A stretch of DNA of 64,000 nt from Mycobacterium sp. 852014-50255_SCH5639931. GTDB lineage: Bacteria; Actinomycetota; Actinomycetes; Mycobacteriales; Mycobacteriaceae. The DNA lies in contig NZ_LZSV01000035.1 in the NCBI RefSeq assembly GCF_001665605.1, positions 124,001 to 188,000 of the forward strand, written 5' to 3'. Of the stretch, positions 9,067-18,354 are shown piece after piece. Position 1 is the first letter of the stretch, and every line of letters starts with the position of its first letter. The notes below the pieces were generated by a model that was given only the letters and a program-made list of their open reading frames with translations, was not told the origin of the DNA and made no database searches. The position numbers were made by a program, and so were the translations under genes.

Positions 9067-9768
9067 ATGACTGCCGATCTGCGGGGTGTCACGACCGTCT
9101 TGCTGCCCGGCACGGGGTCCGACGACGACTACGTTCGCCGGGCTTTTTCGGGCCCGCTGCGCGAGGCCGGCGCCGTGCTGGTGACCCCGCCGCCCAACCC
9201 GAATCGGTTGATCGACGGCTACGTGTCCGCTTTGGATATCGCCGCGCGCACGCGCCCGATCGCCGTCGGCGGCGTCTCGATCGGCGCGGCGGTGGCGGTC
9301 GCCTGGGCACTGGCCCACCCCGACAGGGCGGTCGCCGTCCTGGCCGCGCTGCCGGCGTGGGCCGGGGAACCCGAAACGGCGCCCGCGGCACTCGCGGCGC
9401 GGCATACGGCATCGCAGCTCCGTGCTGACGGACTGGAGGCGACGACCAACCAGATGCGGGCGTCCAGCCCGCCGTGGCTGGCCGACGAGCTGGCGCGGTC
9501 GTGGCGCGCCCAGTGGCCACAACTGCCCGACGCCATGGACGAAGCCGCCGGCCACGTGGCGCCCAACCACGCCGAGCTGGCCCGGCTGGCCGTGCCACTG
9601 GCTGTGGCGTCCGCCGTCGACGATCCCATCCATCCACTCCAGGTCGGTGTGGAGTGGGTTGCCGCCGCGCCGCGGGCCGCGCTGCGGACGGTGACGCTCG
9701 ACCAGATCGGCTCGGACCCCGCCGCGCTGGGCGCGGCGTGCCTGGCCGCCCTCGCCGAGCTGAGCTAG
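9067..9768 (+). CDS. Alpha/beta-hydrolase-like protein (Rv2695-like)
   Basis: A 233-residue soluble protein with an alpha/beta-hydrolase pattern: oxyanion-side LLPGTGSDDDYV near the start, nucleophile elbow GVSIGAAVAVAWA (Ser in G-x-S-x-G), and a late VASAVDDPIHP segment in the position of the catalytic Asp. The catalytic His is not obvious in the C-terminal end, so hydrolase activity is uncertain and no substrate can be named. The gene stands alone between two minus-strand genes. Confidence 0.8.
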   Translation: MTADLRGVTTVLLPGTGSDDDYVRRAFSGPLREAGAVLVTPPPNPNRLIDGYVSALDIAARTRPIAVGGVSIGAAVAVAWALAHPDRAVAVLAALPAWAGEPETAPAALAARHTASQLRADGLEATTNQMRASSPPWLADELARSWRAQWPQLPDAMDEAAGHVAPNHAELARLAVPLAVASAVDDPIHPLQVGVEWVAAAPRAALRTVTLDQIGSDPAALGAACLAALAELS

Positions 9769-9778
9769 GGGGATTGGT

Positions 9779-10531
9779 TCAGCCCCCGGTGGTGGTGCGC
9801 AGCTGCTGCATGGCCGAACCGTCAACGCTGCGGCGCGCCGCCGGCTGGTTGGACCCCTCCTGCTCCGCGGCCTGTTGCGCCTCGGCCTGCTGGGCCTGCT
9901 GGGCGGCCGCGGCCTCCCGCAATTGCTGCGCCATCGGCTCGGGCAGCTGCACGGTCAACGGCGTGCGCACCGGAAGGGGTGTGTCACCGCGGCGAACCAC
10001 GGTGTCCGCCAACGCCGCTCGCGCCTCCTGCTCGAGGGCTTCCATGGTCTCGTGGGGGCCGTTGATGACGCAGCGGATCATCCAGCGGTAGCCGTCGACC
10101 CCGATGAAGCGCACCGCACCGGAGGCGGAGCCGACCACCTCGCGGCCCCAGGGGCCGTCCTTGATGCTGACTTTGGCCGAGTCCTTGCGCAGGGAATCGG
10201 CGAGTTCACTGGCCACTTCCCGCCACAGGCCGCCCGTCTTCGGTGCCGCGTAGGCCGCGATAGTGAAGCGGCCGTTGGGCGTGACGACCCACACGGCGCT
10301 CGGAACGCCGGTCTCGGTCAGTTCGACCTGCAGCTGGCCCGCCTCCGGCATCGGAATGAGCACCGAGCCCAGGTCCAGGCGCGCCAGCTCCGCAACCGAC
10401 GGGTCCTCGAAATCGTCGATATCGAACGGGCCCTCGAGTTCTTCGTCGAACTCGTCGTCGATCGGGTCAGCGACTGCGTCCACCGACTGGTCGCTGTCGT
10501 CGTTGCTTGAACGTCTATTGAGTGCCATCAC
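9779..10531 (-). CDS. DUF3710 protein (Rv2696c-like)
   Basis: A 250-residue soluble protein. An acidic N-terminal stretch (DDSDQSVDAVADPIDDEFDEELEG) precedes a conserved beta-rich domain (LARLDLGSVLIPMPEAGQLQVEL, GPWGREVVG, FIGVDGYRWMIRCVINGP). The tail is Ala/Gln-rich (AAAAQQAQQAEAQQAAEQEG). Function unknown. GTG 10531 overlaps the dut TGA, and an ATG three bases further on makes TGATG with it; either start implies coupling to dut. Confidence 0.85.
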   Translation of the reverse strand: MMALNRRSSNDDSDQSVDAVADPIDDEFDEELEGPFDIDDFEDPSVAELARLDLGSVLIPMPEAGQLQVELTETGVPSAVWVVTPNGRFTIAAYAAPKTGGLWREVASELADSLRKDSAKVSIKDGPWGREVVGSASGAVRFIGVDGYRWMIRCVINGPHETMEALEQEARAALADTVVRRGDTPLPVRTPLTVQLPEPMAQQLREAAAAQQAQQAEAQQAAEQEGSNQPAARRSVDGSAMQQLRTTTGG

Positions 10532-10992
10532 AAACTCGCATGTCCGCCGGAGGAACCGTGGCCACCGTCGCCACGGGATGTGTCGGCCAGGCCGGCCTCG
10601 TCGAACGACGACACCTCGACCAGCTCTACCAGCTCGACCCGCTGCACGAGCAGCTGGGCGATGCGGTCGCCGCGGTGCACCACGATGGGCTCGGTGGGAT
10701 CGAGGTTGATCAGCGCAACCTTGATCTCGCCGCGATAGCCCGCGTCGATGGTTCCCGGACTGTTGACGATCGATAGCCCCACGCGCGACGCCAATCCCGA
10801 ACGCGGGTGCACCAACCCGACCATCCCGAACGGGATCGCGACGGCCACGCCCGTGCGGACCAGGGCGCGTCGCCCGGGTTCCAGCTTGAGGTCTTCCGCG
10901 CTGTAGAGGTCCACCCCGGCGTCGCCTTGGTGAGCGCGCGTGGGCAGTGGAAGCTCGGGATCAAGACGGACGATGGCGAGACTGGTCGACAC
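10528..10992 (-). CDS. dut: Deoxyuridine 5'-triphosphate nucleotidohydrolase (dUTPase)
   Basis: Hydrolyses dUTP to dUMP and PPi, keeping uracil out of DNA and feeding dTMP synthesis. At 154 residues it has all five trimeric dUTPase motifs: DAGVDLYS, PRSGLA, GTIDAGYRGEIKV, RIAQLLV, and the glycine-rich C-terminal arm RGDGGHGSSGGHASL. The arm has His where most dUTPases have Phe, a feature I recall for the M. tuberculosis enzyme. GTG 10992 follows TAATCT by eight bases, so the mRNA is probably leaderless. It is coupled to the DUF3710 gene. Confidence 0.97.
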   Translation of the reverse strand: MSTSLAIVRLDPELPLPTRAHQGDAGVDLYSAEDLKLEPGRRALVRTGVAVAIPFGMVGLVHPRSGLASRVGLSIVNSPGTIDAGYRGEIKVALINLDPTEPIVVHRGDRIAQLLVQRVELVELVEVSSFDEAGLADTSRGDGGHGSSGGHASL

Positions 10993-11000
10993 GGGGCCAC

Positions 11001-11010
11001 AGATTACCCT
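11001..11010. promoter_or_regulatory. Overlapping divergent -10 elements for dut and the DUF3093 gene
   Basis: Only 25 bases separate the two start codons. On the minus strand TAATCT (11006-11001) lies eight bases before the dut GTG. On the plus strand TACCCT (11005-11010) lies seven bases before GTG 11018. The two -10 elements share two base pairs, so both transcripts would be leaderless and polymerase could probably use only one direction at a time. Confidence 0.5.
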
Positions 11011-11017
11011 TGACTGC

Positions 11018-11503
11018 GTGTCCGATACGCGCGTCGCGCCGCACAATGTGCGATATCGCGAACGACTGTGGGTGCCATGGTGGTGGTGGCCGCTGGCCTT
11101 CGGGCTGGCGGGGCTGATCGCCTTCGAAGTCAACATGGGTGTCGCCCCCCGGCCTTCCTGGTTGCCGTACGCAACGCTTTTCGCGGTGGCGGCCGGCGCC
11201 CTGTTGTGGCTGGGCCGCGTCGAGATCCGGGTGACCGCCGACCCGAACGTCCCGGGCGGGGTTGAACTGTGGGCCGGCGAGGCGCACCTGCCGGTCACCG
11301 TGATCGCCCGGTCCGCCGCGGTCGTCCCGTCGGCCAAGTCCGCGGCCCTGGGCCGCCAACTCGACCCGGCGGCTTACGTGTTGCATCGGGCATGGATCGG
11401 GCCGATGATCCTGGTCGTCCTCGATGACCCGGACGACCCGACGCCGTACTGGCTGGTGAGTTGCCGCCACCCCGAGCGGGTGCTGTCGGCATTGCGCAGC
11501 TGA
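11018..11503 (+). CDS. DUF3093 membrane protein (Rv2698-like)
   Basis: Protein of 161 residues. Two adjacent transmembrane helices (WPLAFGLAGLIAFEVNMGV and LPYATLFAVAAGALLWLG) are preceded by RYRERLWVPWWWW. The remainder is a soluble beta-rich domain with VEIRVTADP and a tail YWLVSCRHPERVLSALR. This is the DUF3093 pattern; function unknown. GTG 11018 is supported by the -10 element seven bases upstream and by the family length. It is divergent from dut. Confidence 0.88.
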   Translation: MSDTRVAPHNVRYRERLWVPWWWWPLAFGLAGLIAFEVNMGVAPRPSWLPYATLFAVAAGALLWLGRVEIRVTADPNVPGGVELWAGEAHLPVTVIARSAAVVPSAKSAALGRQLDPAAYVLHRAWIGPMILVVLDDPDDPTPYWLVSCRHPERVLSALRS

Positions 11504-11516
11504 TCCCGAACCCCGG

Positions 11517-11819
11517 TCAGGCCGCGCAGTCGGTACAGATCATCAGGCCGTTCTTCTCGCTGGCCAGCCGGCTGCGGTGTTGCACCAGGAAACAGCTCGA
11601 GCAGGTGAATTCGTCGGCCTGCTTCGGAATGACGCGAACTGACAGTTCTTCCCCGGACAGATCGGCGCCGGGCAGCTCGAAAGACTCAGCGGTTTCGGAT
11701 TCGTCGACGTCCACCACGGCCGAAGCCGCCTCGTTGCGCCGCGCTTTGAGCTCCTCCAGCGAGTCTTCCGAGACGTCGTCGGTCTCGGTGCGCCGTGGAG
11801 CGTCGTAGTCGGTAGGCAT
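11517..11819 (-). CDS. DUF4193 zinc-ribbon protein (Rv2699c-like)
   Basis: A 100-residue acidic protein. The N-terminal 60 residues are charged and probably disordered. The C-terminus holds a two-CxxC zinc ribbon: CSSCFLV, then ICTDC at the very end. Such proteins are conserved in actinobacteria and may contact RNA polymerase or nucleic acid, which is inference. The CRP-like palindrome at 11931 lies 112 bases upstream of its ATG, so it may respond to the same regulator as cei. Confidence 0.88.
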   Translation of the reverse strand: MPTDYDAPRRTETDDVSEDSLEELKARRNEAASAVVDVDESETAESFELPGADLSGEELSVRVIPKQADEFTCSSCFLVQHRSRLASEKNGLMICTDCAA

Positions 11820-11930
11820 ATTCGTTTCCCCTGCCCTATTGCCTCTTCATGCCTCGTGTCTCAGGCATCGCTTTGTACCAGCGTCGAACGCATCCACCAA
11901 ATGATTCGTGCCCGGATCGCGCCCCGGTTA

Positions 11931-11950
11931 TGTGTGATTTACGTCACACA
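11931..11950. promoter_or_regulatory. CRP-type operator TGTGTGA-N6-TCACACA
   Basis: A palindrome with perfect seven-base arms around a six-base spacer, matching the CRP/Rv3676 consensus TGTGA-N6-TCACA on both halves. Its centre is about 72 bases before the cei start codon and about 121 bases before the DUF4193 gene. A leaderless cei start would put it near -72, an upstream activator position. Confidence 0.7.
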
Positions 11951-12000
11951 CCCATCTTCGCCCTTGCGTTCGCCTTTGAACAGTGCGTTTAGGGTGTGAC

Positions 12001-12006
12001 TAGAGT
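12001..12006 (+). promoter_or_regulatory. Putative leaderless -10 element of cei
   Basis: TAGAGT lies six bases before the cei GTG. TTGAAC at 11976-11981 is a possible -35 with a rather long 19-base spacer. A second candidate -10, TAGGGT at 11990-11995, would instead give a short leader. Confidence 0.5.
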
Positions 12007-12012
12007 GCACCT

Positions 12013-12666
12013 GTGGTCGCACAAATCACCGAGGGTACCGCCTTCGACAAGCACGGCCGGCCCTTCCGGCGGCGCAATCCGCGCCCCGCCATCGTCGTCG
12101 TCGTTTTCCTCGTGGTGGTGACGGCCGTGGTGTGGACGATCGCGCTGACCCGGCCGGCGAAGGTGCACGAGGTCGCGGTGTGCAACCCGCCGCCGAAAGG
12201 GGCCGGATCCGGGGCGCCCGCTCAGCTCGGTGAGCAGGTGTCGCGAAGCGCGATGATGGACGTCACACCCGCCAAGCTCAGCGACACCAAGGTCCGCGTG
12301 CTCAACGCCAGCGGCCGTGGCGGGCAGGCCGGTGACGTCTCAGGCGCTCTCAAAGACCTCGGGTTTGCCCAGCCGACGGCCGCTAACGATCCGCTCTATG
12401 CCGGCACGCGGCTGACCTGCCAGGGCCAGATCCGGTTCGGTACGGCGGGGCAAGCCACCGCGGCAGCGGTCTGGTTGGTGGCGCCGTGCATGGAGCTGTT
12501 CAACGACAGCCGCGCCGACGACTCAGTCGACCTGGCGTTGGGTACGGACTTCACCGCGCTGGCCCACAACGACGACATCGATGCCGTGCTGGCCACGCTG
12601 CGCCCCGGCGCCACCGAGCCGTCAGACCCCGCGCTGCTCACGAAGATTCACGCCAGCAGCTGCTGA
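12013..12666 (+). CDS. cei: Envelope integrity protein Cei (LytR_C domain)
   Basis: A 217-residue membrane-anchored exported protein. Basic residues (FRRRNPRPA) precede one transmembrane helix (IVVVVFLVVVTAVVWTIAL). The extracytoplasmic part contains a LytR_C-like domain (VRVLNASGRGGQAGDVSGALKDLGF) and cysteines for possible disulfides (VCNPPP, TCQGQ, APCMEL, and the terminal SSC). Rv2700 is known for cell-envelope integrity and virulence. GTG 12013 is chosen for its -10 element and family length. Confidence 0.9.
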   Translation: MVAQITEGTAFDKHGRPFRRRNPRPAIVVVVFLVVVTAVVWTIALTRPAKVHEVAVCNPPPKGAGSGAPAQLGEQVSRSAMMDVTPAKLSDTKVRVLNASGRGGQAGDVSGALKDLGFAQPTAANDPLYAGTRLTCQGQIRFGTAGQATAAAVWLVAPCMELFNDSRADDSVDLALGTDFTALAHNDDIDAVLATLRPGATEPSDPALLTKIHASSC

Positions 12667-12674
12667 CAGCGGCG

Positions 12675-13553
12675 TCAATCGAGGATCGGGTCGAGGCCGT
12701 CGATTTCATCCAGGGCGGCCAGCAGCTCGTCGGCGATTCCCGGCGCGGCGGCCAGCACCAGCCCGGCGCCCTCAATGTCGTTCGCCGGCAAGGAAACCCG
12801 CGCGCCCGCCTCAGCGGCGATCAGCGCACCGGCGGCGCAATCCCACGGCTGCAGGCCGTGCTCGTAGAACGCGTCTAGCCGGCCCGCCGCGACCATGCAC
12901 AGATCCAGCGCCGCCGAACCGATCCGGCGGACGTCGCGGACCACCGGCAACAGCCGCGCCAACAGGGCCGCCTGCGTCGCCCGCCGCTGCCGCGAGTACC
13001 CGAAACCCGTGCCCAGCAGCGCCATCGACAAATCATCGACCGCGGCGCACCGCAGCGGCCGCACCCCCTGGTCGTCAATGACATGCGCGCCCAGGCCGGT
13101 CGCGGCCGAGTACACCCGGCCGGCGACGACGTCGGCGACCGCGCCCGCCACCGACACGCCGTCGACTTGCACGCCGACCGACACCGCGTACGCCGGGATC
13201 CCGTAGACAAAGTTCACCGTGCCGTCGATGGGATCGAGCACCCACGTCACCGCGCCCGCGGGGGTCCCCGCCGGGTCGGCCGGGCCGCCGCCCTCCTCGC
13301 CGAGAATCGGGTCACCGGGCCGTAATTCGGCCAGCCGGTCCCGCAACAGGCGTTCGGTCTCCGTGTCGACGACGGTCACCGGATCGGTGGGGGTGCTCTT
13401 CGACCGCACCGCGCCGTTGCCCGGAAGTTGCGAGTTCGCCGGGGCCTCGCCGAAGACCTCGGCGCGGCGACGCCGCACGAACGCGGCGGCCTCCGTGGCC
13501 AGCGATTCGGCCACCGTGCGCAAGCGGGCGGGCTCGTCATCTCCTCGGGTCAC
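12675..13553 (-). CDS. suhB: Inositol-1-monophosphatase SuhB
   Basis: Mg2+-dependent phosphatase releasing myo-inositol from inositol-1-phosphate, which feeds phosphatidylinositol and lipoarabinomannan. All family motifs are present in 292 residues: TVVDTETE, GEEGGG, the metal site WVLDPIDGTVNF, and QPWDCAAGALIAAEAG near the C-terminus. The start codon is GTG 13553. It is convergent with cei, with only eight bases between the stops, and divergent from ppgK. Confidence 0.95.
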   Translation of the reverse strand: MTRGDDEPARLRTVAESLATEAAAFVRRRRAEVFGEAPANSQLPGNGAVRSKSTPTDPVTVVDTETERLLRDRLAELRPGDPILGEEGGGPADPAGTPAGAVTWVLDPIDGTVNFVYGIPAYAVSVGVQVDGVSVAGAVADVVAGRVYSAATGLGAHVIDDQGVRPLRCAAVDDLSMALLGTGFGYSRQRRATQAALLARLLPVVRDVRRIGSAALDLCMVAAGRLDAFYEHGLQPWDCAAGALIAAEAGARVSLPANDIEGAGLVLAAAPGIADELLAALDEIDGLDPILD

Positions 13554-13656
13554 CGGTCTATCGCATCACAGGCGGCACGGCCCCGCAGATACCCCGTAGG
13601 CGCACCAGCGCCGGGCTAAGGTGGGCGGACAGCCTCAGCCACGTCCAGGAGCTTCG

Positions 13657-14466
13657 ATGACCAGCACCGACTCGACCACGGAAACGCCCGGCACCGGCGC
13701 CGCCGTCGGCACCCCACAGCGTCGGGGATTCGGCATCGACGTCGGCGGCAGCGGCATCAAGGGCGGCGTCGTCGACATGGACACCGGGCAGCTGATCGGC
13801 GAGCGGATCAAGCTGTTGACCCCGCAGCCGGCAACGCCGCCGGCGGTTGCTAAGACCATCGCCGAGGTGGTCAACGCGTTCGGCTGGACCGGTCCACTCG
13901 GGGTGACCTATCCCGGGGTCGTCACCCACGGTGTCGTCCAGACGGCTGCCAACGTCGACAACTCGTGGATCGGCAGCAACGCGCGCGACATCATCAGCGC
14001 GGAGTTGGACGGCCAGGACGTCACGGTGCTCAACGATGCGGACGCCGCGGGGCTGGCCGAGGAGCACTACGGCGCCGGCAGAAATCGGTCCGGTCTGGTC
14101 GTGTTGCTGACGTTCGGGACGGGAATCGGCTCCGCGGTCATCCACAACGGCGTCTTGATACCCAACACCGAGTTCGGCCATCTCGAGGTCGGCGGCAAGG
14201 AAGCCGAGCAGCGCGCGGCGTCGTCGGTCAAGGAGAAGAACGGTTGGAGCTTCGAAAAGTGGGCCAAGCAGGTCACCCGGGTGCTGGTGGCCATCGAGAA
14301 CGCGGTGTGGCCGGACCTGTTCATCGCGGGGGGCGGCATCAGCCGCAAGGCCGACAAGTGGCTACCGCTGCTCGAAAATCGCACCCCGGTGGTGGCGGCG
14401 GCCCTGCTCAACACCGCCGGGATCGTCGGCGCGGCCATGGCCTCCACCTCCGACGTGACGCACTGA
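13657..14466 (+). CDS. ppgK: Polyphosphate glucokinase
   Basis: Phosphorylates glucose using polyphosphate or ATP. The 269-residue ROK-family protein has the phosphate loop GIDVGGSGIKGG, the catalytic region VLNDADAAGLAE, TFGTGIGSAV, and FGHLEVGG. The acidic, Thr-rich first 20 residues are variable. ATG 13657 has AGGAG six bases upstream. TAAGGT at 13617-13622 is a likely -10. sigA follows after 176 bases. Confidence 0.95.
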   Translation: MTSTDSTTETPGTGAAVGTPQRRGFGIDVGGSGIKGGVVDMDTGQLIGERIKLLTPQPATPPAVAKTIAEVVNAFGWTGPLGVTYPGVVTHGVVQTAANVDNSWIGSNARDIISAELDGQDVTVLNDADAAGLAEEHYGAGRNRSGLVVLLTFGTGIGSAVIHNGVLIPNTEFGHLEVGGKEAEQRAASSVKEKNGWSFEKWAKQVTRVLVAIENAVWPDLFIAGGGISRKADKWLPLLENRTPVVAAALLNTAGIVGAAMASTSDVTH

Positions 14467-14504
14467 TTTTCGCCCGGCAGAGCCGTTGCACCGCTCACTG
14501 TCGT

Positions 14505-14510
14505 TACAAT
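14505..14510 (+). promoter_or_regulatory. Candidate -10 of the sigA promoter
   Basis: TACAAT is the best -10 match in the ppgK-sigA gap and would give a leader of about 125 bases. The -35 region (GCCGTT at 17 bases) is weak, so the call rests on the hexamer alone. Confidence 0.35.
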
Positions 14511-14642
14511 GGTCATCGGCGACCGCCCGAACGATAGCGTGCAAACACCCACGCTGATCCAACGCCGACATCGACATAGCAGACACTTTCGGTTAACCAT
14601 GCCCAATACCCACCGAAGGTGAGCCCAAACGAAGGGGTGTAA

Positions 14643-16151
<1,509 letters not shown>

Positions 16152-16240
16152 TAACCACCGAACGTCCTCGCCGGAGCCGTTGCCGCGCAAGGACGCTCAG
16201 CGCCCACGGAAAATGCGTCGCGCCGCCGGCGGGACCGTCG

Positions 16241-16246
16241 TACGGT
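16241..16246 (+). promoter_or_regulatory. Putative leaderless -10 element of the RidA-like gene
   Basis: TACGGT stands seven bases before ATG 16254, the spacing expected for leaderless transcription. No clear -35. Confidence 0.5.
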
Positions 16247-16253
16247 TACTCCC

Positions 16254-16667
16254 ATGTCAGCCAACCGCACAGTGGTGTCATCCGGCTCCGAGTTCGAAGC
16301 CGCCGTCGGCTATTCGCGCGCGGTCCGGGTCGGCCCGCACGTGTCGGTAGCCGGAACGACCGGTGCCGGGCCGGCCGGCGACATCGCGGCCCAGGCCCGA
16401 GATGCGTTGCGCCGCATCGAGGTTGCGCTCCGACAGGCGGGAGCGGCGCTCTCCGACGTGGTCCGCACCCGGATCTATGTCACCGACATCTCCCGCTGGC
16501 GCGAGGTCGCGGCGATACACGCGCAGGTCTTCGGCGCGATCCGTCCCGCGGCCACCATGGTGGAGGTGTCCGCGCTGATAGCGCCCGAGTTGTTGGTCGA
16601 GATCGAGGCCGACGCCTACGTGGACTCCCCAGCGGGCGGGAAGGTTCCGTCGGGCGCCGGGCGGTAG
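16254..16667 (+). CDS. RidA/YjgF family protein (Rv2704-like)
   Basis: Protein of 137 residues of the RidA family, whose members hydrolyse reactive enamine/imine intermediates of amino-acid metabolism. The fold is traced by VSVAGTTG, ALRRIEVALRQAGAALSDVVRTRIYVTDISRW (conserved Arg in VRTRIYVTD), and the end VEIEADAYV. Trimeric and cytosolic by family. Its 3' end overlaps the convergent DUF952 gene by 52 bases, an unusually long tail-to-tail overlap. Confidence 0.9.
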   Translation: MSANRTVVSSGSEFEAAVGYSRAVRVGPHVSVAGTTGAGPAGDIAAQARDALRRIEVALRQAGAALSDVVRTRIYVTDISRWREVAAIHAQVFGAIRPAATMVEVSALIAPELLVEIEADAYVDSPAGGKVPSGAGR

Positions 16668-16972
16668 GCCGTGACTCTGATCACAGCGTCCGTGGGCAGC
16701 GGACCGTACAGGTGCGGGAACAGCATCGACTCCGGATCCGTTGCAACGCCTGGCTCCCAACGCACTTCGGAGTGCAGCCGCGCCGGATCGATGTGCAGTA
16801 GCACCAAGTCATCGCGGCCCCGATAGAGCCGATTCGCCGGCAGGTGAACCTGCCCCGGCGTCGACAGATGGATGAACTGGCCGCCGGACGCGTGGATCTC
16901 ACCGGCCGCGCGGGCACGGGACCATTCGTCCACCCCACACAGATGTACCAGCAGGTCAGGAGCGGAAGTCAT
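16616..16972 (-). CDS. DUF952 family protein (Rv2705c-like)
   Basis: A 118-residue protein with the DUF952 pattern: LLVHLCGVDEWSRARAAGEIHASGGQFIHLST, then LVLLHIDPARL and FPHLYGPLPTDAVIRV. The family folds like an ADP-ribosyltransferase remnant and its activity is unknown. ATG 16972 is preferred because TAATGT lies eight bases upstream; ATG 16984 and a longer frame are possible. The C-terminus overlaps the RidA-like gene on the other strand. Confidence 0.85.
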   Translation of the reverse strand: MTSAPDLLVHLCGVDEWSRARAAGEIHASGGQFIHLSTPGQVHLPANRLYRGRDDLVLLHIDPARLHSEVRWEPGVATDPESMLFPHLYGPLPTDAVIRVTAYRPAPDGTFPPAGEST

Positions 16973-17108
16973 GGACGAACACATTAGAGATGCGTCGGAA
17001 ACGAAACGTTTACAGGCCGTGAGAAACGACACACCCGATAACGATCAGGGAACAACGCGAAAACCCCATACGTCTGAGAGAGTGAATAAAAGCAAGAACG
17101 GAGAAGCC

Positions 17109-17294
17109 ATGAATGCAACTCTGACCAGTCCCGAGCTAACCCGTGCGGACCGCTGCGACCGCTGCGGTGCCGCCGCTCGAGTCCGTGCCACGCTGCCTTC
17201 CGGAGCTGAGCTTCTCTTCTGCCAGCATCACGCCAATGAGCACGAGGCGAAATTGACCGAGCTTTCCGCCGTCCTGGAGGTCAGCGCAAGCTAG
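17109..17294 (+). CDS. DUF7455 small cysteine-rich protein
   Basis: A 61-residue protein. After an N-terminal TSPELTRADR it carries CDRCGAAARVRATLPSGAELLFCQHHANEH, a probable Cys3-His zinc site. Such proteins are common near sigA/sigB in actinobacteria and their role is unknown. ATG 17109 follows a GGAGA ribosome site at 17100-17104. A probable terminator hairpin lies 14 bases past the stop. The preceding 130 bases are clearly less GC-rich than the genome and probably hold its promoter. Confidence 0.85.
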   Translation: MNATLTSPELTRADRCDRCGAAARVRATLPSGAELLFCQHHANEHEAKLTELSAVLEVSAS

Positions 17295-17307
17295 TCCGCC
17301 GGACTCA

Positions 17308-17331
17308 CCCGTCGGCAATGTGGGCGACGGG
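17308..17331 (+). terminator. Hairpin after the DUF7455 gene
   Basis: CCCGTCG (17308-17314) pairs perfectly with CGACGGG (17325-17331) across a ten-base loop, between the DUF7455 stop and the YihY gene. There is no T-run, as is usual in mycobacteria. Confidence 0.4.
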
Positions 17332-17358
17332 GCAAGTCTTCGGTAATGCTGGACGGGT

Positions 17359-18354
17359 ATGAGCGATCAAGTCGCAAAACCGTCGCGCCATCACATCTGG
17401 CGACTCGGTCTGAGGACCCTCTCGAAAAGCTGGGATGACTCCATCTTTTCCGAGTCCGCGCAGGCGGGCTTCTGGTCGGCGCTGTCGCTACCGCCGCTGC
17501 TCCTGGGGATGCTGGGAAGCATGGCCTACGTGGCGCCGCTGTTCGGGCCCGACACGTTGACGGCGATCGAGAAGAGCATCATCTCCGCGATCCGCAGCTT
17601 CTTCTCGCCCAGCGTCGTCAACGAGATCATCGAGCCGACCATCCGTGACGTCACCGCCAATGCGCGTGGCGAGGTGGTGTCGGTCGGCTTCCTGATCTCA
17701 ATGTGGGCGGGATCGTCGGCGATCTCGGCCTACGTCGACGCCGTGGTGGAGGCGCACGACCAGACCCCGCTGCGGCACCCCGTGCGGCAGCGGCTCTTCG
17801 CCCTGTTCCTCTACATGGTGATGCTGGTGTTCGTGGTGGTGGCCGCGCCGGTATTGGTGGTGGGCCCGCGCAAGGTGAGCGAACACATCCCGTACGACTT
17901 GGCCAACGTCCTGCGCTACGGGTATTACCCGGCGCTGATCCTCGGACTGCTGGTCGGGGTGGTCATCCTGTACCGGGTGGCGCTGCCCGAACCCCTGCCG
18001 ACGCACCGGCTGATCTTCGGTGCCGTGCTCGCCACGGCGGTCTTCCTGATCGCGACGCTGGGCCTTCGGATCTACCTGCGGTGGATCACCAGCACCGGCT
18101 ACACCTACGGTGCGCTGGCCACACCTATCGCGTTCCTGCTATTCGCGTTCTTCGGCGGTTTCGCGGTCATGCTCGGCGCCGAACTCAACGCGGCAGTCCA
18201 GGAGGAGTTCCCGGCGCCGAAGACGCACGCCCACCGGTTGCGCAAGTGGCTGGAATACCGCGTGACGGCGCTGAAGCGTCCGGCGGCTTCGTCACCCGAG
18301 CCGGCGCCCGCCGATAACGCGACGCTGGCGGCCGAGCCGTCGCGGCCGACCTAG
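17359..18354 (+). CDS. YihY/BrkB family inner membrane protein (Rv2707-like)
   Basis: A 331-residue integral membrane protein with six hydrophobic segments. The YihY/virulence factor BrkB signature is visible in FWSALSLPPLLLGMLGSMAYV, LISMWAGSSAISAYVDAVVEAHDQ, and GYTYGALATPIAFLLFAFFGGFAVMLGAELNA. Despite old annotation as RNase BN, this family is not a nuclease; its transport role is unknown. The C-terminal 60 residues are Pro/Ala-rich. The stop shares CTAG with the convergent gene. Confidence 0.88.
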   Translation: MSDQVAKPSRHHIWRLGLRTLSKSWDDSIFSESAQAGFWSALSLPPLLLGMLGSMAYVAPLFGPDTLTAIEKSIISAIRSFFSPSVVNEIIEPTIRDVTANARGEVVSVGFLISMWAGSSAISAYVDAVVEAHDQTPLRHPVRQRLFALFLYMVMLVFVVVAAPVLVVGPRKVSEHIPYDLANVLRYGYYPALILGLLVGVVILYRVALPEPLPTHRLIFGAVLATAVFLIATLGLRIYLRWITSTGYTYGALATPIAFLLFAFFGGFAVMLGAELNAAVQEEFPAPKTHAHRLRKWLEYRVTALKRPAASSPEPAPADNATLAAEPSRPT

